In this document: in pieces, positions 16,691-25,992 of the stretch | Position numbering within the stretch: the stretch's first letter is position 1 | Layout: the number at the start of each line of letters is the position of its first letter | Assembly: GCA_036123135.1 (NCBI GenBank) | Contig: JAZADZ010000102.1 | Coordinates: 1 to 64,000, forward strand | Direction of reading: 5' to 3' | DNA from: GCA-2716065 sp036123135 | GTDB taxonomy: Bacteria; Bacteroidota; Bacteroidia; Flavobacteriales_D; Parvicellaceae | DNA: 64,000 nt | Notes under the pieces: generated by a model | What the model saw: the letters and a program-made list of their open reading frames with translations, nothing else | Told to the model about the DNA's origin: nothing | Databases searched by the model: none | Program-made: the position numbers and the translations under genes

Positions 16691-17941
16691 GTGATTTTAA
16701 AGCATAATTTACTCAAAACGCTTGGTCCTGGAATTCTTTTCGCAAGCACTGCAATTGGTGTATCTCATCTAGTTCAATCAACAAGAGCAGGAGCAGATTA
16801 TTCTTTTGGATTGTTGATTGCAATTGTTCTCGCAAATGTACTGAAGTACCCTTTTTTCGAATATGGTTCAAGATATGCCAATGATACAAAAACAAGTCTC
16901 ATTGACGGATATATGAAAATTGGAAAGTGGATGTTGGCGCTCTACTTTATCCTTACAGTTGGAACAATGTTTTTTGTCACTGCCGCTGTAGGTATGGTTA
17001 CTGCAGGTTTTATGGAAAATCTTTTTGGTATTCAAATTCCAATGCTAATGACCACTATTCTATTTTTGCTCTGTCTTACAATTTTAGTTGTTGGGAAATA
17101 CAGCGTTTTAGACAGTTTGATTAAAATCGTAGGTGCAGTTTTGTTATTATCCACAGTAGTTGCATTCATACTTACTTTAATTCATGGTCCTGTTAATGAA
17201 CAAGCTTTTTCTCTTACTTCAGGTTTTTGGACCAATAAAAAAGACATTGGCTTCTTAATAGCTCTAATGGGTTGGATGCCTACTGCAATTGACCTATCCA
17301 CTTGGAATAGTTTGTGGACTCTGGAAAGAATAAAACAAACTAAGTACACTCCAACTATGAAAGAAACCCTATTTGATTTTAACCTTGGATATATTCTATC
17401 AGCCGTTTTATCAATATGTTTTGTAACTCTAGGAGCTTATATCATTTATGGTAGCGATGTTCCCATTTCCAATAATAAGGCGGAATTTGCCAATGATGTT
17501 GTCAACCTCTACTCCTACACCATAGGCAGCTGGAGCTACTTCATAATTGCTGCAGCGGCATTTTCGATAATGTTTGGAACCTGCATCGCTGTTTTTGATG
17601 GCTATGCAAGAAGTTTAAACAGAAGTATTGAACTGTTATTTTTAAATGAATCAATAAGAAATAATGCGAAAAAAACTCAATTAATCACACTAACTATACT
17701 TTCTTTGGGAGCTTTTCTAATCATACTTTATTTTAGCAATAATCCAACTGGATTTAAAAAGCTGATTGACTTGGCTACCACCCTATCTTTCTTAGTTGCA
17801 CCCTTAGTTGCAATAGTCAATTTTAAATTAGTAATGCAATACATTTCCAAAAAGAATCGTCCGAAACCTTGGCTGCAAATTTTAAGCTATTTGGGAATAA
17901 TTTTTTTAGTTGGGTTCAGCATTTACTTTTTTACAATTTAA
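16691..17941 (+). CDS. Divergent Nramp-family metal transporter
   Basis: A 416-aa protein with 11 predicted membrane helices. It starts at GTG; an ATG at 16674 runs into a stop. The first helix reads LGPGILFASTAIGVSHLVQSTRAG, clearly Nramp-like, but the metal-binding DPGN motif is replaced by GVSH (residues 23-26). Helix 6 has GWMPTAID (194-201) rather than the canonical MPH. Canonical Nramp proteins are proton-coupled Mn/Fe importers; changed residues at these places imply a different ion or mechanism. Its position after a FecA-like receptor and a hemerythrin-like protein suggests inner-membrane transport of the metal brought in by the cluster, but this is inference. Confidence 0.8.
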   Translation: MILKHNLLKTLGPGILFASTAIGVSHLVQSTRAGADYSFGLLIAIVLANVLKYPFFEYGSRYANDTKTSLIDGYMKIGKWMLALYFILTVGTMFFVTAAVGMVTAGFMENLFGIQIPMLMTTILFLLCLTILVVGKYSVLDSLIKIVGAVLLLSTVVAFILTLIHGPVNEQAFSLTSGFWTNKKDIGFLIALMGWMPTAIDLSTWNSLWTLERIKQTKYTPTMKETLFDFNLGYILSAVLSICFVTLGAYIIYGSDVPISNNKAEFANDVVNLYSYTIGSWSYFIIAAAAFSIMFGTCIAVFDGYARSLNRSIELLFLNESIRNNAKKTQLITLTILSLGAFLIILYFSNNPTGFKKLIDLATTLSFLVAPLVAIVNFKLVMQYISKKNRPKPWLQILSYLGIIFLVGFSIYFFTI

Positions 17942-17979
17942 TCATTGTATATTTAACTTTTATTAACTACAACCGTACC

Positions 17980-19848
17980 TTGAGATACCCAATTACACTT
18001 AGTATATTATTCATTTCTGTCAGCTTTTTCCCCCAGAAGAAAATTAAATTAAGTTCAATTGCTTACAGTACTGTCAATCCTGTTCAATTACAAGACATAT
18101 GGGAGATTAATCTTCAAAGTAAGGAAATGCCCAATCCTGACGGTAATTCTGAAAAAGATCAACTGCTCAGATTAAAAAATAAGTTAGCTCTTGTGTATCC
18201 AAGAAAAAATACTGGTAATAAGTCAATAATTAGCAATGACTCAATTATACAAGATCTAATTATTGAAGAGGGCTTTGATGGTAATCCATATAACAACAGA
18301 GTTCCCAATGATAATACATTAGCCATATCCAAGGATGGAATTTTGATTTTAGGAATCAACTCTAGGTATTTATTCTACGATACAAATGACGACTCTTTCC
18401 TTGGAGCGGGAAGCCTTCATTTATTTACCACTGGTTTTCCGCAATTTAATACCGTTAGCAAATACGATCCAAAATTCATTTATGATCCAAATGAAGACCG
18501 ATTTATAATCACTTTTCTAATCGGAACATCGCATCAAAATAGTAATATTTGTGTAGCTTTTTCCTCCACCAACGATCCCTCCGATGATTGGAACGTTTAT
18601 CTCTTGAGTGGTGATCCACTTGAAACTGAACATTGGACAGACTATCCTGCAATTTCACTTTCGGAGGACGAACTATTCATCACAGGAAATCTATTGGCGA
18701 ATGGAGTTAGCTGGCAGCTTGGATTTCAACAATCATTAATCTGGCAAATAGATAAATTCGATGGATACAACGGAGAAACAGATTTAGATTTTCAAGTCTG
18801 GAGTGACATTAAAGACGATACTATTTCTGTAAGAAATATTCATCCTGTTAGAGGAGCTAGAGCCCTAAGAGGACCCAACCAATTTCTACTGAGCAACAAA
18901 AACTTTTCAGCTGAAAGTGACACTGTTTATCTCATAGAAATAACTAATACACTTAATAGTGGAAACGCACAATTAAACCTTACAAAACTTTCTTTGGAAG
19001 AGCACTACTTTTTAAGTCCTAATGGAAAACAGTCAATTGCAAAAGAACTTTCAACCAATGATTCTAGAATGCTTGGTGCTATTGTCGATGACAATTGGAT
19101 TCAGTATGTACATCATTCAATGGATACTGCATATGGAACTTCTGGTATTTTCCATGGCATTATAGAAAATTATTCAACTGAACCGGTAATTAGCGGTAAA
19201 ATTATTTCGGACAGTATCATGGATTATGGGTATCCAAATATCGCTTCTACTGGAATAAATCCAAATGAAAAGGAATGTGTTATTGGCTTTAATTACACTT
19301 CCCCAGTAGATACTAATGGTGTTGCTTGTTGTTATATGGATAACTCTTCAAACTACAGCGATAGAATAATACTCAAAAGAGGAGATGCTCCCATAAATTC
19401 ATTCGTCTCAGGTTCAATCGACAGATGGGGAGATTATTTTGGAATTCAGCGAATGTACAGCGAACCGTGTAAAGTATGGATGTCCGGAATGTATGGTAAA
19501 ATTAGCAGTAACGCGAGTTGGGTTAGTAAGGTCGCTGTCTCAGATACTTGTAGAAATCCAGATCCAATTGTTTCCTTTGATCCTCCATACAACAACGGAA
19601 CACTTTTTCCTAACCCTGCCGTTGACTGGATGATTTACGATTTTTCTGTTGATGAAATACAAATGGTTTCTATAGGACTTTTTGACATTAAAGGAAAACT
19701 CATCAAAGTTCTTTTCGAAGATGCAATTAGCGCTGGTGAAAATAGACTAACATTCAATACATTCTTTCTAGAAAAGGGGATGTATATTCTTAGGGTAACT
19801 TCAGGAAATAAGATTTTATCTTCAAAGAAATTCGTAAAAGCTTACTAA
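17980..19848 (+). CDS. Secreted protein with T9SS sorting domain, function unknown
   Basis: A 622-aa protein if started at TTG 17980, which gives MRYPITLSILFISVSFFPQ, a signal peptide. The frame is open further upstream, but that part overlaps the Nramp gene and is not signal-like. The middle part (about 70-530) is beta-rich with a likely propeller: DNTLAISKDG, YDPNEDRFIITFL and WTDYPAISLSEDELFITGN. The C-terminus (FPNPAVDWMIYDF, KGKLIKVLF, LEKGMYILRVTSG, KKFVKAY) is a type A T9SS sorting domain, so it should be exported to the cell surface. No catalytic motif was recognised. It converges on the BtuF-like gene. Confidence 0.7.
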   Translation: MRYPITLSILFISVSFFPQKKIKLSSIAYSTVNPVQLQDIWEINLQSKEMPNPDGNSEKDQLLRLKNKLALVYPRKNTGNKSIISNDSIIQDLIIEEGFDGNPYNNRVPNDNTLAISKDGILILGINSRYLFYDTNDDSFLGAGSLHLFTTGFPQFNTVSKYDPKFIYDPNEDRFIITFLIGTSHQNSNICVAFSSTNDPSDDWNVYLLSGDPLETEHWTDYPAISLSEDELFITGNLLANGVSWQLGFQQSLIWQIDKFDGYNGETDLDFQVWSDIKDDTISVRNIHPVRGARALRGPNQFLLSNKNFSAESDTVYLIEITNTLNSGNAQLNLTKLSLEEHYFLSPNGKQSIAKELSTNDSRMLGAIVDDNWIQYVHHSMDTAYGTSGIFHGIIENYSTEPVISGKIISDSIMDYGYPNIASTGINPNEKECVIGFNYTSPVDTNGVACCYMDNSSNYSDRIILKRGDAPINSFVSGSIDRWGDYFGIQRMYSEPCKVWMSGMYGKISSNASWVSKVAVSDTCRNPDPIVSFDPPYNNGTLFPNPAVDWMIYDFSVDEIQMVSIGLFDIKGKLIKVLFEDAISAGENRLTFNTFFLEKGMYILRVTSGNKILSSKKFVKAY

Positions 19849-19852
19849 TATC

Positions 19853-19870
19853 AATCCAACAACTTGGATT
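19853..19870. terminator. Inverted repeat between convergent genes
   Basis: AATCCAA-CAAC-TTGGATT, a perfect 7-bp stem with a 4-nt loop in the 21-bp gap between two convergent stop codons. A clear T tract is lacking, so a bidirectional terminator is only a modest inference. Confidence 0.4.
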
Positions 19871-20655
19871 TAGCGAACTAGTTTGGGAAAGAAATTAGAA
19901 AAATATGCTGCAGATTTTTGTAGTCTAGATCCGTACCAAGAAAAAAATTCTCCATTTACCAAAACAACTTCAGCTTTCGGACAAATTTCTTTGTAAAAAT
20001 CAATGTGTTTTTGTTTGAACGGAAAAGGTTCTGAAGAAAGTAAAATAAGAGAGGGATTCGCATATTTTAATTGGTTTTTGGTAATTTTTGGATATTCATT
20101 TTCAGCATCTGCGAAAACATTGACCAATCCTATTCTCTGCAACATGTCATGAATAAAACGTGTATTGTTTACCGTCATAATAGGCTTATTCCAAATAATG
20201 TAAGCGGCCGAAGTTCTCAACAGCTGTGGTAAATTATTAAAACTAGCCTCGATTTTTTTAGAAATGGTTGTCGCCTTTTTAGTGCTATTAGTAAGTTTAC
20301 CAATTGAATCAATCATTGTTAAAGCATCCTCTAAATTTCTAATATCACTTACCCAAACAGGGTAATGGTTCATGAGCTGTTGGACTTCTTCTTTAGTATT
20401 TTCTTCTTTGTTGGCAATAATTAAGTCAGGACGAAGGTTTTCAATCACATCAAAATTGATTTTTTTTGTCCCTCCTACTCTTTTTTTTTCGTTGAACCAT
20501 ATCTCTGGATGTATACAAAATTTAGTGATTCCTACCACTTTTTCTGAGAGACCTAAATCATACAACAGTTCTGTTTGAGAAGGAACTAAAGAGATGATTC
20601 TCTTAGGAAATTTCTCAAGGGAAATTTTTCTACCTAGCTGATCAGTAAATAGCAT
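19870..20655 (-). CDS. BtuF/FhuD-like substrate-binding protein without signal peptide
   Basis: A 261-aa protein starting MLFTDQLGRKISLEKFPKRIISLVPSQTELLYDLGL, the hallmark of the cobalamin/iron-siderophore periplasmic binding fold (helical backbone metal receptor). Further features are VGITKFCIHPE, RPDLIIANKEEN and LLSSEPFPFKQKHI. Normal family members are exported, but the N-terminus begins directly with the mature domain, and no upstream in-frame signal peptide exists. It therefore looks cytoplasmic. No ABC permease or ATPase is adjacent. It starts 9 bp after the 1696-aa gene ends and is probably co-transcribed with it. Confidence 0.72.
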   Translation of the reverse strand: MLFTDQLGRKISLEKFPKRIISLVPSQTELLYDLGLSEKVVGITKFCIHPEIWFNEKKRVGGTKKINFDVIENLRPDLIIANKEENTKEEVQQLMNHYPVWVSDIRNLEDALTMIDSIGKLTNSTKKATTISKKIEASFNNLPQLLRTSAAYIIWNKPIMTVNNTRFIHDMLQRIGLVNVFADAENEYPKITKNQLKYANPSLILLSSEPFPFKQKHIDFYKEICPKAEVVLVNGEFFSWYGSRLQKSAAYFSNFFPKLVR

Positions 20656-20664
20656 AGTGAAAAA

Positions 20665-23600
20665 TCAATTGGTCTCAGAATCCCAAATGTATTCAGAAAT
20701 GACAAGATTGTTTTTAAAGTAATAAGAACCCCATTTAGAAGTCACTTTCTTGTACTCGTCTCCATGACTTCCTCTAACAACGATTCGAATAATAGTTACC
20801 TCAATCACATCTCCCCTAGTATTTTTACGCTGATACATTTTTTCAGTAATACCCTCCGGATATTCAAGAGCAAGTTGTTGTTTGTATTTTTCTGATTCGG
20901 CTTTTGGGTCAAATGCCTTGTATAAATCTAATTCACTATTGGACTGATAGTCGTTCAAAATGTCTTGTTCATATGCATTCTTTGAATTGTCAGAATTCAT
21001 GTCCTGTAAAGCTTCTAATTCAGAAGATTTCATCTCTCTAGAAATATCTTTTTCCATACGTTCAGCATAACGTTGGTTGTCTAGGGTTTCCTTAGAAGTG
21101 TACTGATTATAGGATTTATCTGCTCCAATTTCTGACCACACCGATTGAACATTAGACTCTTTATCCAAGTAACGATCCAGTTCAGGGATAACTTCCTGTC
21201 GCTGAACATCTGCATTTTGAGCAAATTCAGAGATACGATTGTCAAGGTTTTCTTTTGATTCAAAATTTGAATAGGTCGTATTTTGACTATTTTGCTCGAT
21301 TATGGATAAATCATTGGAAACAACATCTTTATAATTTTCAAGTTTAGGAATTGTTTCTTGTCTATTTTCGTCTGCCTCAGAAGAAAGAGTTGAAATGCGC
21401 TGATCTAATGCCTCCTTAGAATCATAATTTGAATATGTAACCACTTTAAATTGATCTGTAATAACCTCATTTGACATGGATAATTCGTCTTTGTAAATGT
21501 CGATTTGAGGAACAGTATTTTGCCTGATTTTATCTTTCTCCACTTCCATGGATGTTCGATTTTCAGTCATTAAGTCCATGGTTGTATTGTTGTCATAGGT
21601 CTGGTCTTTTCCAGATTGAGCTCTTATTTCATCAACAGAATACATGTTGTCTTTGTAAAACTCGGTATTGGGAATATTATTTTGTTGTCTTATTAGATCA
21701 GCATCTTGAGAGTTCAATGCCTTTTCTGAAATCATCTGCTCGTTGGATACCGCATTGTCGTAAGCAGACTGTTTTCCATAGCTGATTCTTTGATCTAAAG
21801 CTTGTGACTCCATTTCTTTAAAGTGATCAATTTGAGGAATGTTATCCAAACGGATGTTGTCATCGCCAATTTGACTGTTTAAACGTTCATCATCAATGAT
21901 ATCCAATTGCTTGTAACGGTTATCAGTTTCTGCTCGTTGTTGATCAAGTTTTTGTTCGTTTGCACTGATGAGCTCATCTTTCTCATTAACCATCCTTTTT
22001 TGAAGATAATCGTTGTCATCAACCCTGTTCTTATGAATGAGCTGATCAATTTGACTTTCACTGTACTGGCCAGTAACTTCCTCACCATACAAGACTTGGT
22101 AATTGTCTACAAAATCGGTTGGTAAGTCTTTATTGGCTGTTTTGGAGAGCTTTCTTGCTGCAATAGCGTCAAGAATATCATTAATGGCTCTAATTTTTTC
22201 TGCTGGATAAGGAGCTTCTGGACGAATACTTAAGGCATCTTGAAACTTACGAAGAGCCAATTTATACTTTTTATTTTCAAGAGCAGCATTACCTAATTTT
22301 ATGTGGGTATTGAATAATTCTGTTTTTTTCTGCTTATTTAACGCTGAGGATCTTGCATCTTCTGCTTTCAAAATTTGAGCTGGAGGATATGGATCGGTAG
22401 GCTTTATTCCACGAGCTCTCTTATACAGCTCAATGGCTTTAGCATAATTTTCTTGTGCAAACTGATTGTCAGCAACTTCAATTATTTTTACATATTGTGT
22501 TTCGACTTCCTCATTTGCAAGCTCTCCCATTTTATTGTTTATCCAATCGATTTGTTCTTGAGGATAGCTTTCAGTGTTTTTCACATCAAATGCCTGCTTG
22601 TAATAAGATTTTGCTTTTACCCATTGTTGACTGTCTCTTGAACCATCAGCCAGTCTTATTAGATTATCGTACTTTTCTTGTTGGGCTTTTTGATTTTGTT
22701 CGAGAAGCTTATTTTCAGCCATTTCACGGATTAATTTCTCGATTTCATTAATTCTTTGAACAGGATATCCATCTTCGGGATTCATTCTTTTGGCTCTTTC
22801 GTACAACTCTTTTGATTTCGCATATGATTTGGATGTAAATTGATTGTCGGCTGCATCCAAAAGTTTTTGATATTGAGCTTTAAACTCATTCTCAGTTTCT
22901 TTTTTCATCTGCTCATTGATCCAATTGATTTGATCTTGTGGATAGGTTGGTTTAGAATCGATAGCGTTGGCTTTCCTGTAAAGGTCTTTTGCAGAACTCC
23001 AGTTCTTTGCATCTCTTGCAGCATCCGCAGATGAAATAACTTGATCGTATTGAGATTTAAGGGCATTTTCAGCTTCAATTTCGGCTAACTTTTTATCAAT
23101 TTTGGACAATTGCTGTTTCGGATAATACTCATCTTGAAAGAGCTGTAATGCAGCTTCAAAGGTTACTTTCGCTTCGCTATACTTGTTAGTTGAATATTCA
23201 TTATCACCCTTTGCAATAAGTTCATCGTATTGTTTCTTTTTTTGAGCAAATTGAGCTTGCTGGTCCTTAATTTTCTTTAACTCCTGTTCAATTAAAGCAA
23301 TTTGTTTCTTCGGATACTCTCTATCAAAAAATGAAATAGCTTGATTGTAAGCATCAAATGATTCCTGCCATTTTTTAGCACTAAAAAAATTATCACCCTG
23401 AGCAATGGCAGTTTTGTATTGGTTTTCAAAATCTTCATTTTGTGATATCAATCTTCGTATCTCACGAATTTTTTCTATAGGATATGCTTCAGTTGGAAAG
23501 ATTTTTTTAGCTTCTTCAAATTTTTGTAATGAAACAGTATAATTTTTCTCCGAAAAAAGTTGATCGCCAGCATCAATAAATTGTTGATATGTATTCTGTT

Positions 23601-25755
23601 TTTCGAGTCTGTTGAATTCTTCGATTTTAGAATTAATTAACTCAATTTGTTTCTTTGGATACGTTTTTTCAGAAAAAATAGATAGTGCATTTTGATAATC
23701 TTCTTTGGATTTACTCCACTCTTTTGCATCTCTAAGCTGATCTGCACTCGAAATAAAAGAATCGTACTTGGATTGTTTGTCAGCTAGATCCTGAGATTCC
23801 TTTAGTTTCTGTTTTGCACGATCAATTTTTCTTAAAACTGACTCATTTTCTGGAAAAATAGCCTTGGCCTGATTGTAATAATCAATTGACTTTTCATAAT
23901 TCAATTTGGAAAACTCAGCATCACCATCAGAAATTAATTTGTTGAAATCTGCAATTTTAGCATCCTCAATTTTCTTTTGCTCTTGCTCTTTTATGATTTC
24001 TTGTTCTATTTTAGAAAGCTGCTCTTTGGGATGTGTTTCGTTAGGATAAATGGCGAGAGCACTGTTGTAAATTCTGCTTGACTCTTTCCAGTTTTTATTA
24101 GAAAAATATTCATCTGCTGAGGAAATTAATTTATCATACTGGGTTTTTCTTGCAAGTTTATCTCTTTCAATTTGAGCAATTTTCGCGTTTATCTGCTCAA
24201 TTTTCTGCTGTGGATATTTTTCATTGGGCAAAATGATGAGAGATTGAGAGTAAATATCTTTAGAATTTTCCCATTCTTCTTTATAAAAAGCATCATCTGC
24301 TTTAACAATAAGCTCATCAAATTTTCTTTTATTTTCTTCTTGTTGAATTCTATTGTCCTCAATCTCTTTGAGCTTTGCAGCAATGGCAATTAGTTGATCA
24401 TTGGGGTACTGCTCATTGGATTTTATTTTAAGTGCCTGTTGGTATTCATTTTTAGCCTCATTGTACAATGCGTCGTTGAAAAATTTATCCGCCTTTGAAA
24501 TTATGCTATTGTATTGGTTGTCTAACTGTGCCAACCGTTCAGCTTCAGCTTTTAATTCTTGAGCTTTTTTAATTTGTTGCTTAGGAAGTTGCTCTAATGG
24601 TTTTATTTGAAGAGCGGCATTGTATTTAACAATAGCCTTGTCGTAATCTTTAGAAGTCAATGACTCTTCACCCTCTTTTATTAAGTTGGCGTAATTTTCT
24701 TCTGCAGATTTTTCATTTGCAACAATACCATCAATCTGAATTATCCTGTCTTTCGGATCTCGCTCGCTTGGTTTAATATCGGAGGCCTCTTGGTAAAGCT
24801 TTTTTGCTATATCCCAAGTTTTTTGATCAAATGCTTTTTTAGCCTCAGCCATTTTGGCTTGATATTTTTTATTGATTTCTGCATTGGCTAGCTCTTGCTT
24901 TTTATTTTCAGCTTCTTCAATCTTAGTGTAAGGAAGACGATCGCCAGGCTTAATCTCCTTAGCTTCGTTAAAGATGCCTATGGCCTCGTCAAATTTTTGA
25001 GACAATATTAAATTCTCACCTTTCTGAATTAATGCAAGAAATTCAGCATCTTTCTCTTTGTCCTTTTCCAATTGAGCAATTTTATCCTCAGCATCCTTAA
25101 TTTTTTGTACAACAGCAGGTGAGGATTTAATCTTTAATGCTTCTTTGTATTTTAAAATAGCAATGCTGTAGTTTGTTTTGGTAAAAGCCAAATTACCCTC
25201 CTTCACCATTTTATTAAACAGCTCCTCTTGTTGTCTTGCATTTTCAGCAACAGATTTGATGTAACTTTCAATTTCTTTCTTTCGCTGATTTACATAATTA
25301 AAATCCCAGTCAAGCTTGCTGTCTGTTGGATTGATTCTTGCCTTTCCGACAGGTCTATCGGTAACTATTGAATAATCAACATCTGATTGTTTTTTAAACA
25401 ATTGAACACTCGACTCAATGTAGGATTTCTTTTCAACTTCCTCAGGATAGTACCCTTTTTTAGTATCAAGTAATAATGTTTTTGAAACATATCCAGACTT
25501 ACTGAAAGTAAGCTCATAAATGTGACCAAAATCACATTTAATTTCTTTGTATTTTCCGTTTGAAGCTGTTGTTTCAGTTTTAATGACCGAGCCATCTTGC
25601 TTAACAGAAATTTTAGCACCTTCAATTTTAATTCCAGAAACATCCGAAACTTTTCCTTCAAAAATTAGGATAGGATCATCCTGACCAAAAATTAAAACTG
25701 GCAAAAGCAGTAAAACTGCAATGATAACAGATGAACTAGTTTTATAATACATCAT
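20665..25755 (-). CDS. Giant exported repeat protein: 17 TPR-like repeats plus a second repeat family
   Basis: A 1696-aa protein. Signal peptide (residues 1-24, ending LIFGQ), then a carboxypeptidase-regulatory-like beta domain (about 28-105: GKVSDVSGIKIEGAKISV) and a linker. Next come 17 tandem helical repeats of about 57-66 residues (about 178-1205). Consensus: a start such as LI-AD--F--K-Y--AK--Y--AL-I-P-E-YP--QI--I---I, i.e. a TPR-like helix pair plus a third helix. Residues about 1298-1570 hold five repeats of about 54 residues (R(Q)xxIPxxxxYKD ... YxNxxSKExLDxRIS). A small C-terminal domain (RGDVIEVTIIRIVVRG) ends the protein. It probably sits in the periplasm or envelope as a scaffold; no function is assigned. 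The adjacent BtuF-like gene is likely in the same transcript. Confidence 0.7.
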   Translation of the reverse strand: MMYYKTSSSVIIAVLLLLPVLIFGQDDPILIFEGKVSDVSGIKIEGAKISVKQDGSVIKTETTASNGKYKEIKCDFGHIYELTFSKSGYVSKTLLLDTKKGYYPEEVEKKSYIESSVQLFKKQSDVDYSIVTDRPVGKARINPTDSKLDWDFNYVNQRKKEIESYIKSVAENARQQEELFNKMVKEGNLAFTKTNYSIAILKYKEALKIKSSPAVVQKIKDAEDKIAQLEKDKEKDAEFLALIQKGENLILSQKFDEAIGIFNEAKEIKPGDRLPYTKIEEAENKKQELANAEINKKYQAKMAEAKKAFDQKTWDIAKKLYQEASDIKPSERDPKDRIIQIDGIVANEKSAEENYANLIKEGEESLTSKDYDKAIVKYNAALQIKPLEQLPKQQIKKAQELKAEAERLAQLDNQYNSIISKADKFFNDALYNEAKNEYQQALKIKSNEQYPNDQLIAIAAKLKEIEDNRIQQEENKRKFDELIVKADDAFYKEEWENSKDIYSQSLIILPNEKYPQQKIEQINAKIAQIERDKLARKTQYDKLISSADEYFSNKNWKESSRIYNSALAIYPNETHPKEQLSKIEQEIIKEQEQKKIEDAKIADFNKLISDGDAEFSKLNYEKSIDYYNQAKAIFPENESVLRKIDRAKQKLKESQDLADKQSKYDSFISSADQLRDAKEWSKSKEDYQNALSIFSEKTYPKKQIELINSKIEEFNRLEKQNTYQQFIDAGDQLFSEKNYTVSLQKFEEAKKIFPTEAYPIEKIREIRRLISQNEDFENQYKTAIAQGDNFFSAKKWQESFDAYNQAISFFDREYPKKQIALIEQELKKIKDQQAQFAQKKKQYDELIAKGDNEYSTNKYSEAKVTFEAALQLFQDEYYPKQQLSKIDKKLAEIEAENALKSQYDQVISSADAARDAKNWSSAKDLYRKANAIDSKPTYPQDQINWINEQMKKETENEFKAQYQKLLDAADNQFTSKSYAKSKELYERAKRMNPEDGYPVQRINEIEKLIREMAENKLLEQNQKAQQEKYDNLIRLADGSRDSQQWVKAKSYYKQAFDVKNTESYPQEQIDWINNKMGELANEEVETQYVKIIEVADNQFAQENYAKAIELYKRARGIKPTDPYPPAQILKAEDARSSALNKQKKTELFNTHIKLGNAALENKKYKLALRKFQDALSIRPEAPYPAEKIRAINDILDAIAARKLSKTANKDLPTDFVDNYQVLYGEEVTGQYSESQIDQLIHKNRVDDNDYLQKRMVNEKDELISANEQKLDQQRAETDNRYKQLDIIDDERLNSQIGDDNIRLDNIPQIDHFKEMESQALDQRISYGKQSAYDNAVSNEQMISEKALNSQDADLIRQQNNIPNTEFYKDNMYSVDEIRAQSGKDQTYDNNTTMDLMTENRTSMEVEKDKIRQNTVPQIDIYKDELSMSNEVITDQFKVVTYSNYDSKEALDQRISTLSSEADENRQETIPKLENYKDVVSNDLSIIEQNSQNTTYSNFESKENLDNRISEFAQNADVQRQEVIPELDRYLDKESNVQSVWSEIGADKSYNQYTSKETLDNQRYAERMEKDISREMKSSELEALQDMNSDNSKNAYEQDILNDYQSNSELDLYKAFDPKAESEKYKQQLALEYPEGITEKMYQRKNTRGDVIEVTIIRIVVRGSHGDEYKKVTSKWGSYYFKNNLVISEYIWDSETN
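21045..21860 (-). repeat. Second protein-level repeat array (5 x about 54 residues)
   Basis: Inside the giant gene, five units of about 54 codons each carry IPxxxxYKD-like starts (IPQIDHFKE, IPNTEFYKD, VPQIDIYKD, IPKLENYKD, IPELDRYLD) and a following YxNxxSKExLDxRI segment. They are polar, Gln/Asp/Ser-rich and probably coiled or disordered. Boundaries are approximate. Confidence 0.65.
22140..25225 (-). repeat. TPR-like repeat array (17 units)
   Basis: Seventeen units counted by eye, each about 57-66 residues, with invariant spacing between the starting Y/F-D-x-L-I and the YP--QI motif (for example EQYPNDQL, EKYPQQKI, ESYPQEQI). Codon choice differs between units, so the DNA copies have diverged and the array is old rather than freshly amplified. 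Boundaries are approximate. Confidence 0.7.
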
Positions 25756-25935
25756 TCAATAATCTAAGGCAAATATCAGCTATTTTGTTGATAATTAACC
25801 ATATTTAAATCAAACCTTTAAACGTGGAAATTAACATTTCGTTACCAATTTTACTTTTTAGGGTTTAAAATCAAAAAAAATGTTAAAATATGAATTGAAA
25901 TGTACCATTTCTAAAAATTCTCGTTATTACTATAT

Positions 25936-25977
25936 AACTGGTTAATTAGTACTTGTACTATCTCGGAAAACTGGTTA
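25936..25977 (+). repeat. Spaced direct repeat AACTGGTTA with a dyad between copies
   Basis: AACTGGTTA occurs at 25936-25944 and 25969-25977, 33 bp apart from start to start. The dyad AGTAC-TT-GTACT lies between them (25948-25959). All are in the non-coding gap 25756-26072, just upstream of a terminator. They could be protein-binding sites or RNA helices. Confidence 0.45.
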
Positions 25978-25992
25978 TTTCTGTAAGGTGGT

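Noticed and set aside
19853..19870. Inverted repeat considered as an operator
   Set aside because: It lies between two stop codons of convergent genes, where a terminator is more likely and no promoter is present.
20665..25755. Repeated array considered as CRISPR or a tandem DNA repeat
   Set aside because: Repeat similarity is at protein level only, units vary from 57 to 66 codons, and no constant spacers or short identical repeats are seen.
25936..25977. AACTGGTTA pair considered as a mobile element target duplication
   Set aside because: Only 33 bp apart with no transposase or element between the copies.
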